Shown here one piece after another: positions 44,990 to 57,439 of a stretch of DNA of 64,000 nt. The stretch is from positions 102,672,001 to 102,736,000 of the forward strand of contig JBITNC010000001.1 in NCBI GenBank assembly GCA_050084985.1, in the 5' to 3' direction. Each line of letters opens with the position of its first letter. Position 1 is the stretch's first letter. Made by a program: the position numbers and the translations under genes. Source of the DNA: Nageia nagi (lineage: Eukaryota; Pinophyta). The notes under the pieces were generated by a model. It saw only the letters and a list, made by a program, of their open reading frames with translations, did not search any database and was not told where the DNA came from.

Positions 44990-47380
44990 CTTAAAATCTT
45001 ACAAAACATAACAAGACTAAGAATAAGATCTCACTTGGAACCAAATACTCAAAACTATCTTAAGATCCTAGGTTGATATGCTTACTCAAATAATTTGAGT
45101 CTTCTAAGGCATACAGTAGCAAATAACAATGGATGTAGTGAATTTAGATTAAGGTATTTATATTGGATGATTTAGTCAAAATACAAATAATAATTTATAA
45201 TTTCTAGGTGAAGTTAAATTTTTAATATTTTTAAATATCAATGAAAAAATAAAAATTTAATTTAAAATATTGATTTGAGTTGGCAACCCAAGTTGAAAAA
45301 AAAACATTAGAAACTTTTGGTGATAAAGGTGGTATTGTAACTCTAAAAAATTACCATTTTTAATTTCTAAAATCTTTAAAATTCATTTATTAGCAAATAT
45401 TCGTGGCTAAAATGATCTCTTTTTTAGATCATTAATACCTACGCCATGGTATTGTGTATTATCAAATTTGACTTTATTTTATGTATATGATATGCATTAT
45501 AAGAGGAATTGTATCATTTAGTTTGAGTTGATGTATCTATATTGAATAAATGGATCATATAAGGGTTAGTGGATATGACTTTTTGATATTATTCATAAAT
45601 TGTTAATACAATAACCATGATTATGCAAGCTACTAACTTAAATATCTTAAATATATATAGATATATATATATATATATATACACCAAGAGCTATCAATCT
45701 CAAGATGCTTATCTTAAATATCACACTACAAATAAATAAGATAGACATTTCAATATTGATACATCTTATCATTTTTATATATATCTAAGATATCTAAGCT
45801 AGTATATAACTTACAAATGAAGAGTTTATTAAGATATTTAATATATTCTGACATTATATATTTACCTACATAGATATTCATAAATTTCTAAATAAAAAGT
45901 TTAAGAAAAAATATTAAAGGAAAAAAACTATGTTTTATAAAATAAATTACACATGTACATATCCTATAAAGGAAATGAAAAGAATAAGAGGTAGATGATG
46001 TAAAATTCAAAATTAATACTCTATTTTCATTAAAATGATACCATAATTCAAATATATGTTTTAAGTACCTTCTATGCATAATAATACTAATAATGTTTAA
46101 GATAAAAATATATTAAAGAGAATCTATTGCAATATCGACAACCAAAATATCTTAATTTCATGGTAGATTTTAAAACTAAAAGTTTATATTAGGTATGAAA
46201 TATATGTATTTTACTACTATAAATAATTTATCTCACAAAATAAATAGGCCAACATATGATAAAAATATATACTGGAACACACCTAATATGTGTTTAACCA
46301 ACAAATATTCATTTAAGATTGTATTATGTAATAATCTTTCATTATAATATTTTGGTGTATTTAATAATATTGAAATATTATATATCTTATGTTACTATAT
46401 AATGTTATATTTCCCATCTAAAGTAATGTGTTGGGGCTAGGGTTAAGTTTGGATAGATACTCAATATTCATAATAGTATATAATTCTCTATGAAATCCTA
46501 GAAGACTAATGTGAAGAATTATAATTCTATACTTACTCATTTTGTAGGTTACCCCTTTGAAGATATTACCATACTATATTAAAAGAGTTTTATTTTCAAC
46601 TATTTATATTTTTATCTTTCAAAATTTCTTATTATTCTTTAAATATTGTAGCAATGCTTATATTCTAAGCTCATTATTATTTCATATAGATTGTACCACT
46701 TGATATTATTTTTATTATAAAAGTTATCCATTTTATTTTAAAAAGTGGAGTAATTACAATAAAAAAGGTGTGGAGTGGAAAATGACACACTACCATAGTG
46801 GATAAAGGAAATTTGATTTCCTTATATTGTAATGTTGCAATAGTTTATTTCTTTGATTGAGGAATTTTATTTGCCAAACTTAAAGCATGGAGGTTTATAA
46901 AAACTATGGTTTGAAGCCCCCTCCAAATTGCAACTTGCAACATTGTTTGGTGAGATATTTATGTCTTCTTTTGACTTCTCCCTTTGAAATAATCTACATC
47001 AAAAATTGGATGAACTCCTCCAAAATGGGTGGGAATTATGTTCCATCCTTAGCCATTGCAACACTCCACCTCTTGCAATACTTACCTATTTCTCCTATAC
47101 TTCTCCACTCAAAATCCACTACCTTAAGTACTTTAGTCAACAAGTTTCATTACTGATCCAAAAACTATCAAAACATGCCTCTTCCTAGCTCATGAAGTTC
47201 TATGGTATATAAAAGTTTGATTCAACTTTAATCTTAGGAGGCCACATTATTGCAACATCATGTTGCTCTTATTTAGACTCATTAGTTACTTAGCCTCCTC
47301 CATTTATTGCATAGTAGTGAGGAAAGTGCACTCAACAAAGATTTATAGTGGATCATTTATTTACCTTGTCAATAAGTAGA
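44990..47380. other. Long AT-rich tract, no gene recognised
   Basis: Non-coding by eye. A (TA)n stretch lies at 45651-45681. Frames at 46887-47188 have no known motif. A TATA-like GGTATATAAAAG at about 47200 may belong to an LTR. I see no clear element boundary. Confidence 0.35.
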
Positions 47381-47383
47381 CCT

Positions 47384-47600
47384 ATGTGTGTTGGTGGCAC
47401 CACTTTGTATGGTTTACTACCTTTTCCTTAAGTAGTTCATGGTTATTTCCCTAGTCCTTAAGTATTATATGCTTATTTTCCTTATCCATAAGCAGATATG
47501 TGAGTGTTGATTGTTACTCTTTATATGGTTTAATGTCTTGTCTTAAGAAGTTCATGGTTTCTACTGTAATCCTTAAGCAATCTCGTGCATTCCCCATGGA
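47384..47600 (+). repeat. Tandem duplication of about 116 bp
   Basis: The text TATGGTTTACTACCTTTTCC with AAGTAGTTCATGGTT at 47409-47453 recurs as TATGGTTTAATGTCTTGTC with AAGAAGTTCATGGTT at 47525-47563, in the same order over about 85-115 bp. It lies just upstream of TATAAATA (47613-47620), as enhancer duplications in LTR U3 regions do. Confidence 0.65.
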
Positions 47601-47612
47601 ACCACTTTATTG

Positions 47613-47620
47613 TATAAATA
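47613..47620 (+). promoter_or_regulatory. Candidate LTR TATA box
   Basis: TATAAATA following the duplicated block and upstream of the LTR end at 49150 on the same strand. Confidence 0.4.
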
Positions 47621-48693
47621 CCATTGCACTTTATGTTGTGCATGGTAGTGATGGGTATCTATGTTATACTAAACCATCATATTTTATATGTAAAAGTATC
47701 CATCATTTGTAATCCATGAAGATGGAGTTTATAGCATGTATTTTATTCAATACAGATAATATTTGATCCATCTCATGGTGTATATTTATAAAGCTTTTCT
47801 TTCTTTATGGTTGTATAATGTATTTTTCATTTTTGAGACACTAAGCATGAGAAAACACTTCTGAATATTTATAGGATGATCTAAATCTCTTCCATGATGG
47901 TAATTAGCTATTTGAGGTCATTTTAACTATGTGGGTACTTATTTATTTCCCACTTTGAGTAATGGATTTGGAGTTATTTTTGGTTGTCCCAAATTGCTTA
48001 AATATAGGACTAGTTTACTTCTAGAGGCTATATATTTCATTCTAAACCTCTTTTTTTATGTGATTCCTTTTGTTTTGGATTCTTGGATTCAACATCTTTC
48101 TATCCATACTTTGTTGGTAGAATGCACTCAAAAACCATATCTCTGAACTTGCATTATTTTGCAATATTACTCTTAAACCCCATGGAGTCTTTTTCTTACA
48201 GATAATTTTTGAATACCTCAAATTTATCCAATTTATTCTAAATATTTACCATTAGATAGAGAATTTTATGTTGATCATGTTGATGGATCATAGTGCTAGG
48301 TTTTATTAAGAGACACAAAATTTCTTAGCTCTTGAAATTACCTCTTGAAACTAGTTCAAAATTTGTATTTTAGATTTACCTGTTGATATCATCATCCTTA
48401 AAACATTTAATTCTACATTTTGGCTCAATTACACATTTTGGATCTACCTACTAACATCATCATCCTCTAGACTATAGAAATTTGTATGAAATTTGACTCT
48501 ATAAGTCCAAAATCTGTATGTTTTAGCTTGATTTTGCACTTTAAAACTTGCCTTGCTAGCTCAGCTCCTCTGGATTATGGAATCTACTTAGTATTTGACT
48601 CTAAAATGCATTTGCAAGGCATGGAATGATTTGGATTTGATCCATAACTTGAAATTGATCCTCACTTGAGATCTAGAGCATCATGCCAAATGA

Positions 48694-48718
48694 GTTCATT
48701 AACTGTTGGTTAGTGAAC
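48694..48718 (+). other. Hairpin motif, copy 1
   Basis: GTTCATTAAC pairs with GTTAGTGAAC (10-bp stem with one G-T pair) around the loop TGTTG. Confidence 0.6.
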
Positions 48719-48744
48719 CTTTATTCTTCAAAGTTACTACTTGA

Positions 48745-48769
48745 GTTCATCAATTGGTGGTTGATGAAC
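48745..48769 (+). other. Hairpin motif, copy 2
   Basis: GTTCATCAAT pairs with GTTGATGAAC (one G-T pair at the loop) around the loop TGGTG. Confidence 0.6.
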
Positions 48770-49151
48770 CTTTAAATCCAACAAATTTATAGCCCTTCAA
48801 TGTTTTCCTCTTATACCAATCACTTTTTCTAGAGTTCCAACAAGTCCTAGCAGGCCAAAAACTATTGGAACCCTGACATTTTTATTTGTACTATTTTATA
48901 GTTGGTAGTGAACCTTTTGATTTTCCCAGAGGTTTGACAAATTCTAACTAACCAAAAACTATAATAATCCCAATATTTTCATACTACACTAAGTTTTAAC
49001 TTTCCAAAAGTTTTGAAAAATTTCAAATGACCAAAAACTCTTAGAACTTTGGCATTTTTAGTTCTATAATATTTTGCATCCAAAAAAAGTTATCTTTGTT
49101 CTAAATTCTCTTTGCATTAATGCTTAGTATCCAAGAATATCAAATTTTCAT

Positions 49152-49161
49152 TGGTATCAGA
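49152..49161 (+). other. Primer-binding site (tRNA-iMet type)
   Basis: TGGTATCAGA one base after the LTR end, the same arrangement as at 1381-1392. A second near-copy, TGGTATTAGAG, occurs 42 bp downstream at about 49194. Confidence 0.7.
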
Positions 49162-49216
49162 TCTTAGATCCTTGAGCCTCCAAAATATCCAATTGGTATT
49201 AGAGTATTTGGCCCAT

Positions 49217-49241
49217 GTTTATCAACTGGTGGTTGGTAAAC
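49217..49241 (+). other. Hairpin motif, copy 3, just inside the primer site
   Basis: GTTTATCAAC pairs with GTTGGTAAAC (one G-T pair) around the loop TGGTG. The C-G pair of copies 1 and 2 at stem position 4 is a T-A pair here. Confidence 0.6.
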
Positions 49242-50045
49242 CTCAAAATTCTAATAGTGGAATCATTCCAACCATTTGGTTAGGTTATAAAAAATTAATC
49301 ACTAGAAAAATAGTAATAGCTACCTTTGGTCATAAAATGGGCTGTAAAAATATCAAAGCATAATCATTTAAGGAAATTTAGTTCATGTTCATAGTGCATT
49401 AAATATCTCCCCAACCATTATCTATCTCAACAATGTGCCCAAATATATCTTCCCAACCATTAGTAGGCTCAACAACATATCCAACATTAACTCCCTAACC
49501 ATCAATGCACCAATAATCTATATGATGATTATCTTAGCCATCACCTTGGCATCAAGTATCAACCTCTCTTGGCCTTAATTCCTAGCCACAATAACATTGT
49601 CCAATATTGTATCTATTAGTGTCATAATTCCTTGGTTATGGAGGTGGTTGCTATAATAATCTATATATAAATTATGCCCATGCCCATGTAGATGATGGTG
49701 GCCTCTGGCATGATTATGATTAAGAGTGGTTTCTATATTGAGGTTCTATTGGGATATTTTTAACACCATAAGGGGCATTTCCCCAATAATCTAATAAATC
49801 TCAAATATAGTTCAACTCCATTGAAAACTTCTCTATTTGATAGCAAACATGTTGCCAAAAATCATTAAAAATGAATAATTTGTTAGAAAAATTAAAGTAA
49901 AAAAAATTTATTTGATTATCAAAGATAATTTTATTTTTTACTTTACAGAGGTGAAAATGTAAGTTGAATCTAAATTTTTTCTAGAATTATTGGAGATGGA
50001 GGGTAAATATAAGAAAATATCCTAGTAAATCTTATTGCTAATAAA
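49242..50045 (+). pseudogene. Degraded leader/gag-like sequence of the plus-strand LTR element
   Basis: Downstream of the primer site the plus strand gives Ser/Pro/Gln-rich text (ISPQPLSISTMCPNISSQPL, VGSTTYPTLTP) with stops at likely Gln codons, and later HHKGHFPNNLINLKYSSTPL with KTSLFDSKHVAKNH. This suits a gag region by position but carries no diagnostic domain. It ends at a LINE fragment. Confidence 0.35.
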
Positions 50046-50059
50046 GGCTTGTAGTTATG

Positions 50060-51470
50060 AAAAGATTTAAAAGACAATAAAGCCAATGACATCCTTTTTT
50101 TCTTATTGACATTCCTAGAATTGGTTTAGGTAAGACTCAACTTGATGATATAAGGGTATCTTTGGTCAACAACCCCAAGATGAATGTGGCAAGCATCTAC
50201 ATGAATACTTTGATATAACAAGTCCAGAGAAAAGAAAGATTTCTTTGATTCCATATAGGAGGCCCAAGAAGTCTGAAACCTAGCTCACTAATGGGAATTT
50301 GTGAAGAAGAAATCCCACTTAACATTGAGCTTTTGGACCATGGGAAGGTGTAAACAAATCTATGCATATCCTTTTTTCTTTATAGTTTTGAAAAGATGTA
50401 TCTTTGTACCAACCCCAGTTTGACCACCAAGGTTTTTGAGTTCTAACATTCAACTTGTGAAGAGATAAAATATGAGTACTATTAATAAAAAATCATAACT
50501 AGATTGAAAAACATTATTTAACCTATAATGAGACTTAAATTTTGGCGAATGTATCCAATCCCTTGTGTGTCAAGAATAAAAGTTCACTATAGTTGTATTT
50601 CCTTTATAGATAAGCTTATAAGCATGCATCTATTGAACTGAGGCAAGTGGGTTTCCTTAGTATTGGAAGATTAGGGATCACTAAATATAAATATTATTTA
50701 AAGATAAACCCTTTCTGAATCCATCCCCTTCCCAAAATAACCAAGGCTTCATTTTCTCCCAAGATTTCCAAATACTACAAACAACAAAAGAGCCTGAGAT
50801 TTTAATTAGCACAAGTGCCACAAGAAGAGAAGCAAAATCCATACCTCTGTGAACCTTATGGTTAAGATATGAATATGAAAGAATGCAATTTTTGATAAGG
50901 ACTTTCCAAGATTTAGACCCTTTGACTTCCCAAATAATCCATTTAGTACATAGTGTTTGTACCTTAAAACTTGTAATAAAAAATATCTATTCCTCTTGAA
51001 TATTTAGGAAGGAAACACACATCACATATCACCATATGAAAACCTTTCTTTCTATTAGTATTAAACCATACAAAATCTTGAAGAAGCTTCTCAATTTTAT
51101 CATAAAAATTTTGATGTAGAACCCAACATAAGGAATACTAAATATGTGTAGCTACTAGCACTTTAGGATCAAATTTAAAATTTATGGAAAACTAAAGAGA
51201 GCTTTTTAGTGAACCAATACTCCAACTTATTTTCAAAAATTTTCATTATATATCTCCATAGTTGAGAGGCAGAGAACAAGAAGGTAAAGGGAATGCCTAG
51301 GAACTTAAATATTTCCCTCAATTGAATCCATTTTCAAGGATATTATGCTAGCCAATCAGGCATATTTTTAGAATATTTCCCATAGTAGAAAGTTTTATGT
51401 ATTGAATACTTGAGCTTGAGTCTAGAAAAAACATTTTCAAGAAAAGAAATGATTTTTTAACTAAATGTTC
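50060..51470 (-). pseudogene. LINE D: C-terminal part of an L1-type reverse transcriptase
   Basis: Minus-strand reading from 51470: LENVFSRLKLKYSIHKTFYY and MPDWLA (post-RT), QLREIFKFLGIPFTFLF, then KLEYWFTKKLSL; KGSKSWKVLIKNCILSYSYL, HRGMDFASLLVALVLIKISG and SFVVCSIWKSWEKMKPWLFW; later TRDWIHSPKFKSHYRLNNVF and NLGGQTGVGTKI. This order matches the region after the RT catalytic core in plant LINEs. Endonuclease and RT core are missing, so the copy is either 5'-truncated here or has lost its middle; ORF1-type sequence occurs at 54680-55830 in the same orientation. Confidence 0.75.
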
Positions 51471-51474
51471 CTCT

Positions 51475-52100
51475 TGAATGGTGAGAAAGGATACATTTAC
51501 AAAATATCCATTAATAATTTGACCTTAATTAGAGGGAATGGAAATTCCTTACACTAAACTAAAGGAAACTTTATGGATGAGAAAATAGCTAAAGGCTTTT
51601 GCTAGAGAAATTCCTATTTCCTTTGTAAAGGAATAATTATTTCATCAAGAATTTACAATTCCTAGCAATTAAGACCCAAAAATACTATTTTTTTACTATA
51701 ATGATTAAAATATATTACACTTCATATCATAATATAGTAATATATATTCTAAAACTATAACTACTCCCTTACTCTATTGTGTTGATATACTTTCTTTAGC
51801 ATTGGATTCTTGTTAACTCTTCCCTCCTTATTTTCTATTTTTGATCTTTCTCTCTTTTTTTTCTACTCATAAAATTTCTATATTGGGTATTTAATGAGGT
51901 TTTTTCCTTGAATGATTCCCCTCATCTTTCCACTATTGTAAAATTAATAATATTTAATCAAACATTAAAATTTATGATTCATAACATTCTCTCACTAAAT
52001 CAAAATTCAATATCCTTTGTAATATGAATGATAATGTTAGTTAAATGTATATACATATACATACATACATTTGTGTGTGTGTGTGTGTGTGTATATAGGA
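51475..52100. other. No gene; (TG)n microsatellite at its right end
   Basis: AT-rich sequence with a (TG)n run at 52072-52092 preceded by ATACATACATAC. Confidence 0.45.
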
Positions 52101-52104
52101 AAAT

Positions 52105-52290
52105 GTTAATGATGATCTTGTAGCTAAATGGTTAAAATATTGTGTAAAATTCCCAATTTGTCTATTTTGGTAGGTTTCGAGATCGATAATATTACCTTGA
52201 TTTGATTTTTAATTTTTATCTTCTAGGTGGCATAGCTGACCCACTATTTTAATTTTTTGATATTATAATTAGCCTTTATTTAGAAAGGGG
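52105..52290 (+). mobile_element. Possible tRNA-derived SINE
   Basis: TAGCTAAATGGT (52121-52132) resembles a Pol III A box and GGTTTCGAGATC (52173-52184) a B box, about 52 bp apart as in tRNA-derived promoters. The tRNA-unrelated tail and the 3' end are not defined, and no target duplication was found. Confidence 0.4.
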
Positions 52291-54679
52291 GTTTTCTCAT
52301 TTTAACCTTGAAATTATAAAAATGAATATAAATATGACATTATAGTTGCTCTTATATATATGCCTAATCATATATATAGTAATGCAATACAAGTTTTCTA
52401 ATATAAATTATGTTGTTATTGCATGCATATTCATTTTGGAGAATATGAATACAACATTTTGTGGATAAGAAAAGATCCATAATTCACACATTTTATGAGG
52501 ATTCATCTAGGTGTTAGTCATTTTGCCAAGGTGAGATAATTGTTCACTCCATTTACTTTTGTCCTCCAATATTTACAAATTGGTCCTTTTGTCCATCTTT
52601 CAATGTCATCACATATAAGAAAATTTCATCTTTGTTATGACAAAGATTGATAGTCGTTCTACCCAATTTTACTTTTTTTGTAAGGATTTTTACCATGTTT
52701 GATTTTTAAATTGTGTACAAGCTTATTTATTATTTCATCCAATGTTATTTTTCATTCCATGATATTGATATATTATGTACAATTTTTTGACTAATATATT
52801 ATATACAAACTTATCTATCAGTCCATCTAAAGTTATTTATCATTCCATGAGATTGCATTTTGATGAGGTATTTTTTCAAAAATTCATGGTCCCTTTAAAT
52901 GTGTTCAATTTGTGCAATATTATTATCATTGCAAGTCATGAAACTATATCTACATTAGGCATATTGTTACATAATTTGTGTTCCTTCTCTATGCTTCCAT
53001 AGTTCGTATAATGTCTACTAAAGCATTCAAAACCAAAACATGTGATAAAAATCCACTTTTAAAGAGTATTTAATGTATAAAACTTGTTGTAAATCTTCTA
53101 TATTAGTGAATTCTTTGAGGACACTAGAAAAGGAGAATTGATCTAGTTGGAATATTGTTATTGTTTGTTACAATTGGTGAAATAGTGTTGATGCCAATCA
53201 AGGAAATCCATGTCTTTGGTGACATGAAATTATCATATTCTATGAGAAGATATCTCATTCAATCATATAGTAAAAAATTTTATAGGTATCCTTAAAATTT
53301 TATAGTTGAAATACATTTTGATAAGTATATATTACAAAAACTTGTGCATATATGGGTTAAATTTAATTCCAATGTGATTAATGAGTGAATGAAAAAGATT
53401 TCCCTATGGAAGGGCATTGTTGGTGATGCAAGTATGCAAGATTTGAAGACATGTTGAAGAGAATAAAGAGTATTATATACCTATATTTGTATTAAGTAAG
53501 ATATATAATACATGCTTCAATCATCCATATCAACAAATTTGTATGAGAGTGATATTCAATGTTGAGATTATATGATTGTGAAAATGTGAGCAACAAAAGA
53601 CAATCTCCTTCAAAAGTGAAGGAAGTGGTCTTATGGCCATCTATTTATACCTTTGTTAATATATAATTTTGATTATATATTGACTATAATATGAGTTATA
53701 TTTCTTACATGAAATGAAGTGATACCTAAAGCCTATTTTATAAAATATTTAGGCATGATATGGGATAAGCTACCAAGCTCTAGGTAAGCCAACTTAGATA
53801 AGCTAGAAAACTCCTTGAGAATACATTATCTATTTATTCTAAGATAATTCCAAATACTTTAGAGTTGATATCTACCTAATGAATGATAATATATCCTATT
53901 CAAATAATATCATTTCATCCAAACTTATTTGATATATTATGTACAAAGTTATCTTTCATTTCATCAAAACTTATCTATTATTTCATCAAAATGTATTTAT
54001 CATCTTATCAAATTTGTTGCTAGAAGTCAAAAATAATCAACTTACCAAAAATAAAATTTAACATTATTTGTCTAAACTTCATTTTTATTTTGAATAAAGA
54101 CTTAGCCTTCTCATTTAAGTCATCCCAGATAATTCCTTATGTCATCTTATCCAATTATTTATGTTGTTTCATAAGATAAAATCTATCTAATATTTTAATA
54201 TCATTCTACCTAATTTATGATATCATTTCATATAATTTTAATTAGTTTTTTTCTAATAGGTAAATTATATTAACAAAAAAATGATGGGTTTTAACTAGAT
54301 CCCAAAACTAGTTAGAAAGTGATTTCAACTGAAACTAGCTACGTAGTTATACATGTAAGTAGCTAAAAGTAGTTAAAAAAATAACCAAAATATAGCTAAT
54401 AAAATTCAAATGCTAACCAGCTATAGCCATAATGTAGCCTACTCTATAAAATTAATCTATCATGACCATAGTAAATTTTTGTTTGGGTTACAGCTTCATT
54501 GCAGCTTAACTACATCTTCATAACTTGAACATGTTAATCTAGAAATACTTTAATCAACCAAAAAGTCAGCTAAGTTTTAGTGAGAATATCTAGAGTGAGT
54601 TGAACATCATTTGGAAGATATTTCTATATCATTTTCTCTCTAACTTCACTTTGGTATGGACAACCAATGTGTGCTTTAG
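52291..54679. other. AT-rich tract with a dispersed degenerate repeat
   Basis: A motif near CTTATCTATTATTTCATCAA recurs at 52704-52855 and 53925-54020 (each as a loose 20-25-bp tandem), and weakly at 54120-54240. Each block is near ATATTATGTACAAA. No protein domain is visible. If LINE D is one element, its endonuclease and RT core should be in this interval, but I do not see them. Confidence 0.4.
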
Positions 54680-55830
54680 TTGTATTTGGATTTTTCATGT
54701 AACCTATTATTTACCTTAATGGGATTTCCTTCCCACCTTCCCTACATTCCTATTGTGTTTTTGAATAATGAATATATTAATTTTGAGCTTGTTTCCTTTG
54801 TTTATTTAATTATCCATACTTATCATTTATCTTTCCTTCCATATCCATGGACTCCTCATCCACACTATAATCACTATTATTATCTTCAATAGCATTGAGT
54901 ACCACATAGGGGTTCATGCTTTCTAGACTCTTTTGTTGGCTAGGTTATTACTATTATGATTATGGGAGATTTTTTTTATGAACTTTCTCCTTATTCTTAT
55001 AATTCTATCATTGGAATATTTTCCAACCTTGTTCATTTTGCTTATAATTCTCCTTTTTTTTTACATTCTTTTGCATAATGATCAAAATGCTTGCAAATCC
55101 CACATTTGATTAGTAAGGTTTTGTAGATAATCTCTTGCTCCCATATACCTCCATATTGTTCCTTAATAAGCATTGTATTCATCAATTCCTTGCTAATATC
55201 AAGATTCACATAAAATATCACCTTTATCATTCTTGTCTACATCCTTGTTACTCTCTCAATTAAAACAAGTAAACATATTCCTTTAGCAACATCATCCAGG
55301 ATATTAACATTCCAAAATTTTGGTGGGAGATGCAGGAGCAAAACCCAAGTGGGAATTAGGTCAAAATTTTCCTTCTCTAGGTAGAATCCTTTATACCAAT
55401 ATTTTATAACCAAACCCTTTCTACCAAGGAACTAAGGGCCTAAGTCTAGGAATTTCTAAATATCTTCCTCACTTTCAAATTTGAAAAGTAATTTTCTTTT
55501 TGAAGGGCCACTAAATCCATAGTATCTTTCGTACACCATCTCTCAATCATCTATCTTCTAATCACATCTAAAAAAGGTATTATTCCTATAAATTTTCCAA
55601 CCAAAGTGAACTTTTATCAATCTTATTCTTAGGAAATGATACTCTTAGGGACCTTGATTCAAATTTTATTTTTAGAGATAGTAGGAACTAAATCAATAAT
55701 TATTTTCTCTGGAAGCTTTGGTTGTTCTCAAGTGATAACATTCACCCATTCCTTTAGAGGTTTAGGGTTTAGTATCCTCCTTGCTTTGTTAATCATGCTT
55801 TGCACATCATTTGGATACATTACAACAAGA
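54680..55830 (-). pseudogene. LINE ORF1: DUF4283-like and CCHC zinc knuckle
   Basis: The minus strand reads KFTLVGKFIGIIPFLDVIRR, with DTMDLVALQKENYFSNLKV after it, a DUF4283-like domain; then KVIFYVNLDISKELMNTMLI and a perfect knuckle CGICKHFDHYAKEC (55105-55060; C-x2-C-x4-H-x4-C). A Lys/Asn-rich linker continues to about 54680. Stops break the first half. ORF1 binds LINE RNA. It is in the same orientation as the LINE D fragment and may be its 5' end. Confidence 0.8.
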
Positions 55831-55839
55831 TTATAGCTT

Positions 55840-56172
55840 TACTTAAGCTATAATTTGCATTGTAATAGCAAACCATTAGTTCTATGATAGTTCACCCATG
55901 ATTATGTTACATTTTTCCTATATATGTTCAAAATTTTCATGTAGTAAAATACAATTCATCTAATTTTAATTATGTTTCCATATAATTTTATTAATTTTTT
56001 ATCATTAATAATTATTTCATCTCATATTTAATTTTTTTGATAATTTTATAATTTTAATAGCCAAGAAAAATAAATATGGTTAGCCAAATATCACCCTATT
56101 TTCTAAATAGATTTGAAAGAGATCATCTTAGATTTTATAAAAACTTTTGGGGGGCACTCTTAAAAATTTCTC

Positions 56173-56219
<47 letters not shown>

Positions 56220-57439
56220 ATAATTATATTTATATTATTGGTAAAATCCTTGATTCTTGCTTGCAAAATGTATTGTACAACATTCTCTTTTTTTATTTTG
56301 AATTTTGTAATTAGGGTAGTTGAATGTTTTCATTCAAAACAATTATCCTCCTCTTACCACTTATTTCTCCACTAGCTTCATCTTGGGCATAGTGTTTTCA
56401 TTCTAAAACTATAATCTGTGCAAAATATTAAGCTTACAATGTTTGTATGTTGTTCTAATTTCCTTACTTTTCATCCTAGTTGCTAATCTTCAATCCCAAA
56501 GTCTTGATTCTATAAGTAATATATTTACTTCACTTTTTCCCTCTTATTAATGTTGATGTTAATGTGTCAGTACCTTGAATATCTAAAAAGTATTAAAAAA
56601 GATTTAAACTCTTCAAAACTTTGGATCTCACCCCATTCTTGAATTGTAGAAAAACTTTAACAAAATAAAATTTAAATTTAAATTGAAGACTTTGAGTTAT
56701 GCAAATGAAAGTTTTGAACCACTAGGAATAAAAACTTCAAAGTTTTAATTCCAACCTCCCTAGGTTCAAACCTTTGTGAGATTATATTCACAATATCATG
56801 TTATTTATATGGGTTTAACTTCTTGGGTAAACTCAAGCTCCTTATTCACCTAAAAATATTATACAAGGTACTTTTTGTTATCTGAATACTCTTATTCATA
56901 ACCCATTGATTTCTTTAAGTTCATTTTGATTATCTATACTAGTATTGTACTCTAGAATGATTATGTCCTCCATAGACTCTACATTTGTTTAAATCCTAAC
57001 ATTTCATGATAGTATGCTTTCTTATTCCATAGTATTTATAGAAAAGTATTCTCTTGAATATAAAGCTCCACAATACTTATTAAATATAATTTGTGGGTTC
57101 TAGCCTTCCATTCCGATTCCTTTTGGAGTCTCTAGCATGTTAAATTCATAACTAGGATTTTTTTTGTACTCTACAACTTGCTTATCTTCCTAGTTAGGGT
57201 TACATTCATATTCCATATACATTTTCTCCTTACCTTTATCATCCATCTTTGGATTCCTTATGACCAAACTAAATTTTATGTGCTTCCATTTTTTCCTCAT
57301 CCTTTAATGGTTGCAATGTAAATTCCTTATCATTATTCTCCAACTTATATGTGTTTTTTCATACATTATATATCATGCTCCTATCATATTCCTAAGGTGT
57401 TTTGAGTAAAACATGATAGGAATCCATATGCATAACATC
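55840..57439. other. AT-rich sequence, no domain recognised
   Basis: It should hold the RT of the gypsy element whose protease is at 57440, but I find no RT motif; minus-strand text such as VVEYKKNPSYEFNMLETPKG near 57100 is coding-like only. A (TA)n run lies at 56176-56215. Confidence 0.35.
56176..56215. repeat. (TA)n microsatellite
   Basis: About 20 TA units. Confidence 0.95.

Larger units (their letters stand above)
47621..49150 (+). mobile_element. LTR of a plus-strand retrotransposon (only its end is certain)
   Basis: The block ends CAAATTTTCA at 49150, one base before a tRNA-Met primer site, so an LTR must end here. Its start is not identified; if the TATA box at 47613 and the duplicated block belong to it, the LTR is about 1.7-1.8 kb. 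It contains two of the three hairpins described separately. Confidence 0.5.

Noticed and set aside
44779-45009. Heptapeptide-repeat protein gene (either strand of array IV)
   Set aside because: Openness on both strands follows from a 21-bp unit without stop codons; no start context, no homolog, and the array is better explained as DNA repeat.
38050-45060. Terminal inverted repeats bounding a complete hAT element
   Set aside because: I compared text outside arrays I and IV and found no convincing inverted ends or 8-bp duplication, so full-element borders are not claimed.
52121-52184. A functional tRNA gene
   Set aside because: A- and B-box-like words exist, but the sequence does not fold into a clover leaf with a proper acceptor stem; at most a SINE head.
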